This document shows positions 1 to 12,100 of a DNA stretch of 64,000 nucleotides, in pieces. Both the position numbers and the translations under genes were made by a program. Location: contig WACJ01000524.1 of the NCBI GenBank assembly GCA_008973525.1, positions 1,885,501 to 1,949,500 on the forward strand. Direction: 5' to 3'. Origin of the DNA: Stenopsyche tienmushanensis (taxonomy: Eukaryota; Arthropoda; Insecta; Trichoptera; Stenopsychidae). Every line of letters starts with the position of its first letter. The first letter of the stretch is position 1. The notes under the pieces are model-generated. The model was not told the origin of the DNA. It saw nothing but the letters and a program-made list of their open reading frames with translations, and made no database searches.

Positions 1-3000
1 TCCAACATCTTACTGTTGTAAACGAAGGAGATGACTCCACGAGAGTAGAATCTACATAGACACTTTTTATCATATATATTTTTTAAAACAGCAATTGCCA
101 TCTATAATATATGTTATGTCGGATACTTTTGGGACTATCTTCGTATATTATGTTAAAATATGCATTATAATAATATTTAATATATTGCATTTATAATAAT
201 ATTATTTAACTTTTTTAAAATAATATATATATATATATGAGGAGGCCCAAGTTAGCCACTTGCCACGGGCGCTTCATATCCTTGTTGCGGCTCTGGATAT
301 TTATATTAATAATCTCTTAATTTTATTACTAGGGCTACATCTTGTTTTGTGTCAAGTTGCTCTATCTGACATAGAGGGTGCTAAAGCTGCGTTTCAAGCT
401 TTAATTGAAGTAGAAATGGAAGAAGAATTCGAAGAAAAATTTGGCGTTCCAGAGGTAAGAAAAGGCTCTGTTTGAAAGATTTTTGCTTATTTCAAAAATA
501 AAACTGTTTTAACATTGTTTTATCATTTTTTGAGGACGGAGAATCTGAAAGTATGGTATTCAATGATGTGATACGTGCAGATCGATTAAGTACGTGGGTG
601 CAACGAGAGCGAGCCAACGCTGCACGATGCGTTTTACGTGCAGCCCATGCTATTTCACTTAATGATCCTAATGGGTAAGAAAATAGATTTATATAACATA
701 GGACCTTATATGATATAGGATTTATATAACATAGGAGTATATTATAGAGTGGAATGGTGTGCTGAAGCTTTACGTGGTTCACCTTGTGCTTTATTGGCTG
801 GAACTCTAGAAGCTGCTGGTGCACACGCAGCTTTAAGAGCTGGGCGTGCTGCTCCTGCTCGTCAAGCTTTGCGACGATTGGCCTCACGTCCAGATCGTGC
901 TCTACGAGCTTTAGCACACGCAAATTTGGCTTTCATATCACTTGTGGTGTGTATTATTAACAACATATTTTAGCTTAATGATTTTAAAATTGTATTTTTT
1001 TAACGCCATTATAATATCAAACAGGAAGGAGATGTAACTGCTGCTGGTGAACTTTCAGAGCAAGCGTGTTCTGGAGGCGCAGGAGGTCCAGATGCTGCAG
1101 CTTTAGTAACTCGTGCATTGTGTGAAGGACGTGCCCAACGTTGGCGTGGTGCTCGTGCTCTATTGCGTGAAGCTTGCTTAGCTGCCCCAGCAGCACGCGA
1201 CCCAGCTTATAATCTCGGTAGATATATAGTATTTTGATAACTGCCATGGATATTGATGTAATATTATTAATATCATGGTATTTTGATATTCTTAAGGCTT
1301 GGCATGTGAACGATTAGGTGAGCGACTTGAAGCAACAGCATGCTATGAACGCGCTTTGCGCGCCACACCTTCTGATCCATGCTCCCGTATTCGTCTTGCT
1401 GCTTGTGCTCGGGCTGCTGGACAGATGGACGCTGCAGCACATTGGTATATCATAAAATACATTATCAGAATGTAAATATATTAAAGGACTTAATTAAACA
1501 TTTACCTTATGTAGGTATCATCAGGTATTAGCTGATGTTCCTAGCGATCCTAGTGTTCTTGTTGAAATGGCTCATATGTATGAAGAATCTGGCGATATTA
1601 CCATGGCTCAACAATGTTATTTAGATGTATGTAATAATTATTCAATTTTGTTTCTTTTATTAATTCATTTTATAGTTTGTGTGTAAAAAAATGCTTGCTA
1701 TTTTTTAGGCTGATGCTATATTCCCAGGGAACCCCTGATGTATTAGGATGGTTGGGATCCCATGCACGTTCTTCGGGAGATCCAATTGGAGCTTTACAGT
1801 ACTATAAGAGAGCTGGCGCATTATCACCAAGTCATGTAAGCTTTGATAGTTTAATATACTATTTTAAGTCATTGTAATACTATTTAATATCTTTATTATT
1901 ATTGCAAAAAATATATATTTTCAGGTGCAATGGGGATTAGAAGAAGGGGCATGTTTACGTGCTGCAGGACGTTATCAAGAGGCTCTAGTTGCATATAAAA
2001 AACTTAGGGAACGTTTTCCTGATAATGTAGAATGTGAGCTATTTATTTAAAATTGCCCAATGATATATTATACCGAGAGCTGGCAGCATAAATTGAGGGT
2101 CATCTAAGATTTGTGAATAATTTAATAGTTGCGTTCTGGCGTGTTTCTGGACTATCATTATGACAGTCTGGCGATTGAGTGCAATTGGATTTGGGAGGGA
2201 AGGGGGTTGAAATCTAATAAAAAGTATCGCCAGACTGTCATAATGATAGCCCAGAACACAACAATTCAATTAATCACATATATTAGATAATCCTCAATTT
2301 ATGCTGCCAGTTCTCAGTCTATATTACAGTATTAAACAAAATCACTAAATTTATTCTAAAACCTCTTTTTTATACTACGATTTATAAAATTTGTAATTTA
2401 TTTTGTTAAAAATAGGTTTGAAATTAATTGTCAAGCTGTGTGGGGATCAAGGATTGCGTGAAACCGAGAAATGGGCAGCTGAATTGCAACGAGTTCAACG
2501 ACAACTAAATATTTCAAATAATAGTTCCGGTAAATCTATTTATTAATTTGGAGCTGTTTTAATATTATTTCTTGAAATTATTCATTCCAATTTTATTGAA
2601 GGTTCACCAATGACTATTGGTAGTGGTGGGTCATCAAGAGGAAGCTTTTCACCACCCGGTACGGCAGCTAGTGGAATGGCCCAAAGTAATTTGATTCATT
2701 TAGTATCCTAATATTTTTTGTGAAACAGTTTTTGAAATAATAATTTTGTTTCAGTAGCTAAAGGAAATCAATCAGTTATAAGTCGCGCTTCTGGTCAATG
2801 GAATGGAACATCAAATATGACGTCGGCTTATGTATGCAATATTCAAATGCTTTTAATATTTCGATAGATACTAGGAGTATTTTTTTAGAATAATAAACAT
2901 ATTAATAATATTTTACAGGCTTCTCCACCACTGCAGTCTTTAAATTCGGGAAATTCTTTAAGAAGAATGGTAATATTTGCTTTTATAATAAAATATATTT

Positions 3001-3103
3001 TGATACTTATGTTAGTAATATGATTTAATATTTTTAATAGACGACCAGCTCAGCAAAAAAAGTTTCAGAAGATGAAGATGAACTCCCTCTGCCACCTGAA
3101 TAG
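1..3103 (+). CDS. IFT88: IFT88 (intraflagellar transport protein 88), 3' half of gene, 14 exons
   Basis: IFT88 is a TPR subunit of the IFT-B complex that carries cargo along the ciliary axoneme; in insects it acts in ciliated sensory neurons. Exons read: 1-17 (partial), 333-454, 535-674, 748-946, 1025-1217, 1297-1444, 1515-1626, 1709 or 1728-1835, 1925-2033, 2416-2529, 2602-2685, 2755-2831, 2919-2969, 3041-3103. Apart from the exon ending at 1835 all phases agree, giving about 517 residues to TAG at 3101-3103. Diagnostic stretches match the family C-terminal TPRs: PDVLGWLGSHARSSGDP, ALQYYKRAGALSPSHVQW, RFPDNVECLKLIVKLC. The last residues are Ser-rich and end DEDELPLPPE, like the acidic tail of known IFT88. 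The exon ending at 1835 is one base out of frame if it starts at 1709 and in frame if it starts at 1728. Exon 1-17 is placed only by alignment logic. The N-terminal half lies upstream of the window. Confidence 0.9.
2075..2315. mobile_element. MITE-like palindromic element in an IFT88 intron
   Basis: The intron 2034-2415 contains a 241-bp nearly palindromic unit. The outer arms are GAGAGCTGGCAGCATAAATT (from 2075) and its inverted copy ending at 2315, about 24 bp with one mismatch. An inner inverted pair, centred on CTATCATTATGACAGTCTGG, lies at about 2152-2175 and 2224-2250. No coding capacity is visible. A related unit lies at 25676-25775, so this is a dispersed family. Confidence 0.75.
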
Positions 3104-3491
3104 TGCAAGATTTATTATAAGGTTTCCATATTTTTTTATGATCAGCTAGAATATATGCCTTATTCTTTTTAGACACAATATTGTATTTAACTCTTTCCGG
3201 TCCTATGTCCTACTAATTTGAGACATCAATTATCCCGACGTTGTTCTGATGGGTTCTATGTTAAGTGTGAATTATTATGTTTATATTGAGCATAGACTTT
3301 TAAATGTTTAACTGTTTAAATGCTTTATTTTTTTTTAATAGTCGTTTATGAAATTATTACACACAATAAAACATATGCAGACACGACGCAAAAGTGCTAT
3401 TACTACATCAGATGCATAGTTTCTGACTGAATTTCGACATCTATGAATTGTTACACAGAACTTTTGGCAGAAATTGCTATTTCATACATTA
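3104..3491 (+). other. IFT88 3' UTR and flank
   Basis: AT-rich sequence between the IFT88 stop and the mariner relic. It holds the candidate poly(A) signal at 3365. No coding region or RNA gene was recognised. Confidence 0.5.
3365..3370 (+). promoter_or_regulatory. candidate poly(A) signal of IFT88
   Basis: An AATAAA hexamer lies about 260 nt after the IFT88 stop, before the downstream mariner relic begins. Position and sequence fit a cleavage/polyadenylation signal. AATAAA is common by chance in DNA this AT-rich, so the call is tentative. Confidence 0.4.
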
Positions 3492-4154
3492 TGGGGTGTG
3501 TCCCAAAAGTCATGAAATATATTTAATTGCCACACTTCTTCTGGTTGCATGAGCTGGGGGGAACCCTTAGCTTTACAGCGTACCAAAGTTTAGTCTGCTG
3601 TGAGCATCATTAGAATCAGGGTAGCTAATTTAGTTCATCCTCGTTTCGAATTTTGTATAAAACTCGGCCAAAAAGCTGAAAACAATGTCTTTTTCGACAC
3701 CAAGAGCGTGGTCCACAAGGAGTTTGTACCTCAAGAACGGACTATCAATACTGCCTACTACTTGGATGTTCTGAAAAGATTGATGGAAAAGACCATCATC
3801 ACCTGGTTGCTGCAACATGACATGAGTTCCTGGCGAAATACAACGTGGAAATGCTACCGCAGCCACCCTACAATTCCAGCCTAGCTTCAGCCGACTTGTT
3901 TTTATTGCCGAGGATCAAAACTGCACTTAAAGGACACCGTTTTGACAGCATTGATGCTATCCAAAAGGTAATGATGACAACTCTCAAGGGGGTTCCCGTC
4001 GAGGTCTTCGGGAGGGCGTACCAGGCATGGGAGAGTCGGTAGCAAAAATGTGTAGATGCTCGTAGAGAGTACTCTGAAGAATATTAACAATTTGTCCTGA
4101 TATTGATAAACTTTAAAAAATATATATATTTCATAACTTTTGGGACACGCCCTG
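3492..4154 (+). mobile_element. degenerate mariner transposon (internally deleted)
   Basis: The ends are inverted: TATGGGGTGTGTCCCAAAAG on the left and the inverse of CTTTTGGGACACGCCCTGTA on the right, both beside TA target dinucleotides. Between them, frames on the + strand read mariner transposase blocks in order: FFDTKSVVHKEFVPQ, TWLLQHDM, EMLPQPPYNSSLASADLFL, and ALKGHRFDSIDAIQ. The reading frame is broken at least once and the element is about half the usual 1.3 kb, so it cannot make transposase. It sits in the tail-to-tail interval between IFT88 and PLC-epsilon. Confidence 0.9.
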
Positions 4155-4484
4155 TATTGTTTGATACATTTTTCTGTTGGCCAGTAGGATCTCAAATTCC
4201 ACGAAATTGTATGTAGCAAATATCTATGCAGCTACAAACGTCTAGGGATCTTCTAGTAATTTATCTTTTTTAAATACCGTAAAGGGTTAATGTTACAGAT
4301 TTTTGAATGTTTATTACAAAAACGACAATCACGCTTTGAAGGCAGGGATCGAAATTTTGCATACATTTCTACGAAGATAATTTGTGTTTCATTGACTGTT
4401 TATACGACGTAAATCAGGAATGTTACAGTTTATCAAGTTTTTAATACTGCGGGTACTAATAATAATGTTCGAAACCTGAATAAT

Positions 4485-4625
4485 TGCACAAACTGGCATT
4501 TAATTAAAATCTGCAAAGCCACTTTTATGTTCACAAATAGTTTATGTTAATTATTGTTGAATAAACGTCGTCTACTTTCGATGTAAGGATGCAAGGGCTT
4601 AGGTAGACGTGGCTAAAGTTAAAAT
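4485..4625 (+). repeat. dispersed repeat, copy A
   Basis: This stretch matches the reverse complement of 50945-51105 over about 130 bp. Shared landmarks include GGCATTTAATTAAAATCT, TTAATTATTGTT and AATAAACGTCGTCTAC. No terminal inverted repeat or coding frame was found, so its class is unknown. Confidence 0.6.
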
Positions 4626-4630
4626 TAAGT

Positions 4631-4745
4631 ACACTCCATCCTCTTTTTGTGCGATTTCGAAGTTATGCGGTTTTTAAAATCCATAGAACGCATCTTCATT
4701 TTTTCTATTTAAGTCATAGCCTTTTTTTGTGCGATTTCTTTTTCT
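4631..4745 (+). repeat. TACACTC..GTGCGATTT repeat family, copy A
   Basis: Shares about 100 bp with the reverse complement of 26966-27060, including GTTATGCGGTTTTTAAAATC and CATAGAACGCATCTTCA. It also shares its first 50 bp with 35605-35660. It appears to be a short end-derived fragment of the TA-flanked element at 26966-27904. Confidence 0.65.
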
Positions 4746-7257
4746 GGGATTTTCAGTCTTGTAAATAAAATAAATTTATATCATGTTTATTCAAATTGTT
4801 GTAAATATCAGCAACAATATCATTGGATTAGACTGTCGTTTTGTTTATTTGCAATATCAAAACAACAAAATGAGAATGAATCAGCTTTGTAGGAATAATT
4901 ACACAAATAATATCGCTGTTTCCCATATTACAAAAAAGTGTTTATTTTAGTTTTTGGACACGAAATCAAGAAAAAAAAATATATTTAATAATAAATATTT
5001 ATTGTATTATAATAATATTAGTATTTAACATATATTTACATTACTATCCATTTTGGTCCCGCAATATTTTCAAACCAATTGCGTGCACACATCAATAACA
5101 ATCACATTTATATTGATATATCTGAGTTTTTTTTATAGTAATGGACAGTTTTGATTTCTAAGAAGGTATTAGTTTCGTCTTAAATTTAAATGAACGTGTC
5201 ATTGAGTATTTTAAAATAAAAGTTAAAATAGCTACATTGTCAATTCATTGTCTGAGAATCGGTGCACATTTCATTGATCTCATAGAACTAATATTTAATA
5301 AAATGATTTTTGTAATAAGCTTAGGGCCTTTTTGGAAGAAATTGTTCATAGTTATCGTTATAGAGGAACATTTATTCTACAATTGAACTATTATTTTACT
5401 GTATATATTTTAATCAATATATTTAAGTATCGTTTGTTAAGTTTTTCCTATTGAAATCAATTTTTCTAAGTACATATTATTTTCACAAGTGTAAAAAAAC
5501 ATGTTTTTTTTAATATTGTTAATTTATATTTTGGCTTATTAGCACTTGATAGACCGTAGCCAACCGTTTTCATAATTATCTTGGAATAAATATGATCATT
5601 TAAACACGGCTGTAAACCATATATCTCAGTATACATACTAAATTGTGACCAACGAACAATGCATGTAATGCTTTATTCGTTACTCTACACCTACTAATAA
5701 TGTAAAATATAAATAACAATAGATATTTTAAAAATATTTTTGATTAAAGACATGCATTGTAGATTCAATTTGATAGATAAATTAACAACATTTATTATTT
5801 TCATCTGTATAACAGTTTTTTACGTGAATATTATATTTAGTTTATATAAGGATTTATTATACAACATATAAAGATTCAGCATCTAACATTTATATAAAGT
5901 ATTTTGTTGTTTGTTAACGTAAATATATTATTAAAAAATGTAGTTAGTTTATATTATGTATTACATATTTACTTTATTAACGCAGTATAGTTTTCTTTGT
6001 ATAAAAATATTATTTGTATATGAAAACATATTTTTTTATAAATCTTAAAATCTACTATATAGTTAACAAAACAAGATAACTAAAGGATAGTTTCGATACA
6101 TTTGGGATTAAGTTTAAATATAAATTTTAATATTATACATAGATTCCATTTCATATGGATTTATTAAAGACCTTTTGTACAAAACAAATTTTAATTGTGT
6201 AAAGTGAATACAGTATAAGAATAGAATTAGTGATGAAATTAACGATAAAGCAATCAAATCTGGTGTCAATCATCCTCCATTAATTGATTCTATTACATAT
6301 GCCCAAATTCTATTAAAAATATATAGACAATCATTCATAAATGTTAAACATATTTATAATAATTTAAAATAAAATTAGTCGATAAAGTTTATGATGCTAA
6401 ATATGTTTATAATGCAAATAATGAACCAATTAGCAATTTTAACAGGGCATTAACTAATTGATTTTTTTAAAATGATTTTTACATATAATTAGATAGATAT
6501 GCGAGGTATATTTTATAAATAATTTTAACCACTGTAAATACATAGAAAATGAAATTGAGTACTTTTCAAGACAGATTAAATTGGAAGACATGCAAATAGT
6601 AGCCACAAACAATTTTGTCTGTGAAAATAACCAGTCAAGAAGATATTTGACACTGAATTAAATATTGATTTATTATAAACGATTTTGATTTAATTTAACG
6701 AACAAAATATCTGTCTATAATTTTAATTCAAAGTTTGAACTATCGTCATTAGTTAAATATTTTTGTTAATCTAATATAATTTCAATTGCAATATAATAGT
6801 AAATCACATTTGTCATACTATAATATAAAATTGTTAATATATTTGTTATACGTCTTTCATTCGCTATGTTCCACAAATTATATGTGATATGTATGTTTAA
6901 TTTGACAACATTTTGATTCTATAAAAGAAATGTACCGTCCATTTTTATGTCGTTTCTGTATTTTGGAGAGAATTGATAATTACAAATTGAGCAAGCGTTT
7001 GATGGTCTTCATGATGGAACAAGTCTGAATAAGAACCATTTAGTATAAAAATTGGTTAGTGCCATATTCAATTAAAAGGTAATCTAACTTGACAAAGCAT
7101 ATTAATTAAAAATAATCTCTTAATAAAATAAATTAACTGCTCTCGTGTATATTGAAAAATATCTGATCGATGTGTCTTTTTAGCATTCATCCCTAGTTTT
7201 TCGGCATAGATGACATTTGTTGCTCGAAAAGTGTTTTTTTTTTAATACCGATGGAGA
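4746..7257. other. AT-rich tail-to-tail intergenic DNA
   Basis: About 2.5 kb of strongly AT-rich sequence between the convergent IFT88 and PLC-epsilon genes. Part must be the PLC-epsilon 3' UTR, transcribed on the minus strand, but no unambiguous poly(A) signal could be chosen. No coding frame, tRNA or complete transposon was recognised. Confidence 0.4.
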
Positions 7258-9182
7258 TTAAATAGAATCTGGTTCATCAACTTCAAAGCTCTCTTTGATC
7301 ATTTCTAATTCAACCCTGTAGTAGTAATTGTGTGGATTTTCAACTTGAGCCGTTGTTATATTTACATTTGAGCCTCCGTCCACAATTTCAATGCTTGGAT
7401 CAAAATCGAAACTTGTCTCCAATGCTATTGAAACTTTTTCGGGTTGTTCTAAAATTAAATCTGTCGCTTCGTTAACGCTGGTCGTTTCACTTCTCTGAGC
7501 AAACGTTTCTTGTTTCGCTGTCAATGTAGCTTCGGCGTTGATTTCGGATTTAGTTTCTTGAATTTCTGTCTTTTCCAGAATATCAACGCTAGTTCCTGCG
7601 AATTTCGTTACGTCTTTATTGACTTCTTTGAATATGATTTCAGCACATTTTCTCAATTCGGCCAAATCTTCGGCCGTAATTGAAGCGCCTTCTAATTCAT
7701 CAATCGGGGAAATTCTAGAACCAGACGAAAGTCCATCCGGACCCAAACAGTCGGAAATGTCGCAGCTTGTGCCCATGTCTTTGAATCTTTCAGGCACTGG
7801 ATATATTTCTGATCTCAATTTTTCTTCGCTCTCCGGACTAAGACCGAAGTTTTCTGCTTTGGCAATGGCCACCCTCGATTCTACGAGCATGTTGTTTTTG
7901 GAATCGCTGTCGTCTTTGCGTCTACTGCTCTTTCTACTGATGCGCTCTGTGCCATTATCGAAGTCATCCATACATTTTAAAATGAAATCAACAAGGTTGT
8001 CTTTGCTTTTCGTCAAATCTGGACTTTCGTCTATGAAGCACAAATCTGATGAGTCCTGGGAGAATTTTTTGAAGATAGAAGGTGATTCTTCGTCAGCTTG
8101 GGGGATGTTTGTGTCTGGTTCGCATTTAATCTCTGACACGGGTTCATTGATTTTATTTGGATCGTTGACTGAAACGCTTGCTGTTTCTTCGACGCTTTGG
8201 CGTTTCTTTTTCATGAATTTACAAGTGCTTTCACTGGACTTTTTTCTTTCACCACCTGTACTGAAAAGATACTCTAAAAGTGATAGTTTATCTTCTCCCC
8301 CCGAGGATCTTTTTCTGAATGATTTTCGCAGAATTTTAATACTTGGACTCTTTACTACTTCTGGGGTTTTATCGATTTCTTTGTATGAACAAGGAGCGTT
8401 TCTTTCTAAAAATTCTATATATGTCTCCATTTTATCGTCATTACTTATGATGGTAGTAGTTTCGTCTTTTGGGGATACATCGATGGTTTCTTCTCTACTG
8501 TCGAATTCAGATGGAGGGCTTTGTTCGGTCCAGAAGCAACTGCTTTTTCTTCTTACCCTGTCCATAACTTCTGATTTAGGACTTTTTACTGCGTTGAAAA
8601 GGAAATCGAACATTCCGAAGAACTTGTGTTCAAATGTTTTGTCGTCGTCGTCGTTCTTATCGTCTTGATCGTGGGTAAATTCAAACCTTTGAGATGGTTC
8701 ATCGTGTTCGTTGTCTGCATGTAAACTTTCTTCATTATCGCCCGTTTTTGTATATTTAAAACTAACAGTCTCGTGTAAAATTTTCAAAAAATCTTTTGCT
8801 ATTTGACTTGCGTTTTTTATAGTGCTAGAGTTTGAGTTATTTAATTGATTGCTTTCAAAATCCCCTGGAGTAATTTTGATGTCAGATATTTTGCTGCATT
8901 CAATAATGTCGGCCTCGATGTCATTCAGTGATTGTTTACTGTTTGTTTTTGCTTCTTGGACAACGTTGCACTCTGCAGCTGAAACTTGTGCGTTGACATC
9001 CTTTGCAATGTTTTCGTCTTTCAAACCTGTTCCAGTCTTTAAGAAATCCCACAAGGTCTCAATTATTTCAGATGACGAGACTTTGCTGGAAGATTCAAAA
9101 ATATCATCTCTTTCTGGCCTCTGACTACCATCTTTAAAACGACCTTCCCAGGTCCAAAAACTAGAATTTAAGCCATGGTAAC
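7258..9182 (-). CDS. PLCE1: long C-terminal tail exon of PLC-epsilon, about 641 codons
   Basis: One uninterrupted exon with an acceptor at 9183-9184 (TTTTAG/GT) ends in TAA at 7258-7260. It encodes an acidic, Ser/Lys-rich, probably disordered protein of unknown function. Its first in-frame ATG is about 190 codons in (GMFDFLF), so it looks like a continuation of upstream exons rather than a separate gene. It fits exon 9261-9498 in phase (past a TGA), and also fits exon 9852-9969 in phase (skipping the TGA). It contains repeated DFL-type motifs and RRKSS, RKRSS, RKKSS and SRKSS motifs. Nothing like it occurs in vertebrate PLC-epsilon as I know it. In DNA this AT-rich, such an open frame implies selection. 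Confidence 0.8.
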
Positions 9183-12100
9183 CTAAAACAAGAATATTTG
9201 TTTAATATGCTTATGTATATCACATTAATATAAATAATTGAAGCATATTGATTCAATTACCCTCGGCCAGAAAATGCCAGACTCATGATTTCCACTGTCT
9301 GAGCTTTCTCACTGAAGCTCGCTTGAGTCGAGCAACAGCTGCTACGAAGAGATCTTCAGCAGCACGAGATCCAGTAGACGTCGCAGTACCACCCACTCCT
9401 GAAGGTCTTCTTGCCCGTTCATTACCAGATTGCTCCGGTATTAAAGACGATGGTAAAAAGTCTTCATCTCCGCTGAAGTATTCACCTTCCGAATGTACCT
9501 TTGGATGATTAAACATCAGTCATTATCACCACCAATACTTGTTAACATCCAGTGTTTATTACAATCATACCTCTCGTTTTACGCCAAATTTTCCAAACAT
9601 GCTTCCCATTGCTGATACACGTCTTCTGAAAAAATACTTTTCATTACTTGATGAATTTAAATCAGCATTTGATCGATCGATTGAAAAATACCTCGTCGAA
9701 GATGTTGGATCACTATGAGCAGCATGTACAGGTTTTTTCCCGGCAGTAAGATTTGAAGTGCCTTAATGATATACAAAGTTAAACTGTCAATTTTTTTTTC
9801 AGGAATAAAATACTATATAAATACAGGAAAAAATAATACTCGTAAAAACACCTCTCGTAAGACTCAGGCCTCGACCAAATTTTGCGATTGCTAGGCGATG
9901 TCTAGCAACATTTTGTCCTGCACTGCCCTTTTCTCTAATTACAAATCTACCAATCGTTTTCCAATTAGCCTGTAAAATAAACACATAAAATGTCGATAAA
10001 AATGAGTTGTGTATATGAGCATTTACAGTTTCTGTTTTAAAGCAGAGGCTCCCATTTTTTTTCAAGCTGGCAAGATTTAAACTTTGATGTGTATGACAGG
10101 TCTAAATATATAAATATAGATTTAAAAAGTCGTTTCTAATATTAACCCAACGCTAAGAATTAGAGAATTTGGACAAAAATCTTGGATCTTCTAAAATATC
10201 ATCACCCATTAAAAAGCTAAGGCATTATCAGGTTGAGTCATAAATAATTGCCGATTTTTTTAAGAACGTTTATTGAGCTTTAACAAAATAACAAAGCAAT
10301 ATTACTCTATTAAATATTTACTATTATTAGTGATAATTTTCTCCCATTTTACTGGTAACTTATCAATACCCTCTTCTTAAAATTTAGCAGGTTTAGATGA
10401 AAAGAAATTTTTGATAGCGTGATTCATTTCCTCATCATTTTTATAATTTTTTTTCTATTTAAGAAATTCTGCAAAGAACAGACTAAGTAAAATAATTATT
10501 TTCACCTGAACTGTGTACAATTCTTCATCATCTGCCAATGTCCTTCGTATACCACCACCTCTGGTACCCCAATCAAGATGTTCTTCCAAAACAAATCTAC
10601 AAAGTTGATGAGCAAAATAAGTTTTTCAGGATTTTTTTGGGAAGCATACGTAGCAAAATCGCTCATAAAAGATCAGATTTACTTGTCGGGATCTGCAGTG
10701 CTGCGTCCTTTAGATAGTGCCAATCGAAGAACTGTTCCTGCGGTCGAAGCTGCTGGTACTCTAAGAATGGCGTAGGGTATTTCAGGTGAGACATCATGGA
10801 TGCACACAAGAAATACACCCGGTTCATCAATTTGTTCATCGCCGCTCGCTTGGTTTTGTTCTTGTTCATCTTTGACTGTTGCTTTGCTGCAAAATAAATG
10901 TTGGTCACGTATAATATGTCATCTGATATTAAGACAGAGGTACATGTTTCTCAAGTATACCTAATGGTAGTGAGCCATGCTCGGCTAGTTGGGTCATCCC
11001 CTAATCTTTTTAGCATTAATTTATTGGCACTTAAGGGTTTTTCATTGGGTGCTAAGACGCGTGGTCCACCTGATGCACCTGCATCAACAAGAACTGCATG
11101 CCCACATGCAGCCCCAGCGCCGGATAATCTCATACATCTTGCTACAACCTGAAATAAATCCACGATTAAAACTGTTGTCGATATAAAATATGATGTTGAA
11201 TGATTTGTTGTTATATACTTCATCTGCGGTAGTATCTTCAGCGACTTTAAGGATTGTATAAGGCTCATTAAGTGTCACTCCATGAACGGTCAGAAAATGT
11301 GCCGGTCTTCTATTTGAACCGAGACCTTCTTGTTCTGCCCGCGAGAAGATAAACAGAGAAGCCATACTCAATGGTTTATTAGATGGTGTCCTAAGATGAA
11401 AAATATGTTAAAAATGCATTTTAAAATGTTCGTAATTTGACATTGATTGTACAAACCTCAATCTGACATGACGATAACCAGGTCTTAGACATTTCAAAGG
11501 TACCACGCGTTGTGATAGCATGAAATTTGTATCGGAATCATATACAGCAAATCTGAGGAATGCCAAATCCAAGAATTGGATCTGAAGAAGAATTTTCATG
11601 TTAAAATGCAATGGTCAAGAGTTAAAATCGAGTTGAAATGATTGGATTCTTACTCTAAAATTGAATGTTTCATTCCATATTGGATTGAGGGAGTTCTTCT
11701 TTATTGCGATGGTCTTTCTTCTACAACAATCTGCCGGTACACCACTCACTTCAACTTCTACTATTGGATCATGTGGCATATTGGTGTTGAAGATTTCATC
11801 TCCTGCTACATACTGTCCAGAAACGATGCTCAATGTCAAACGCCAACTATGGACACCATCAAATTCTTTCTCCAGGGGATTGAATCTGTCAAAATATAAA
11901 CGTGTAGCAATAAAAGTAAGGCATGATATCTTAACGAAGGCAAAATTGATTAAGAATACCTTCTATACATAATGTGATTGGGATCCCACATGATGCCCGG
12001 CTTTCTGACATACCCTACAGATCCATTTTGTTCAAACATTGCAGCATTTAGGGCCATTGCTGCATCCTCAGTTTGATAATTCAGAGCAACCATTTGTATG

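Noticed and set aside
260..475. 71-codon frame starting MPRALHILVAALD
   Set aside because: Only the part from 333 is IFT88; the first half is intron read through to the acceptor.
749..973. 74-codon frame as a separate small gene
   Set aside because: It is IFT88 exon 748-946 plus intron; splice phases link it to its neighbours.
3600..4042. two open frames as a host gene
   Set aside because: They are mariner transposase blocks within inverted ends.
7619..8668. 349-codon open frame on the + strand
   Set aside because: It is exactly antisense to the PLC-epsilon tail exon, is rich in Leu/Ser as expected for the reverse reading of Glu/Lys/Ser codons, and has no family match or splice context.
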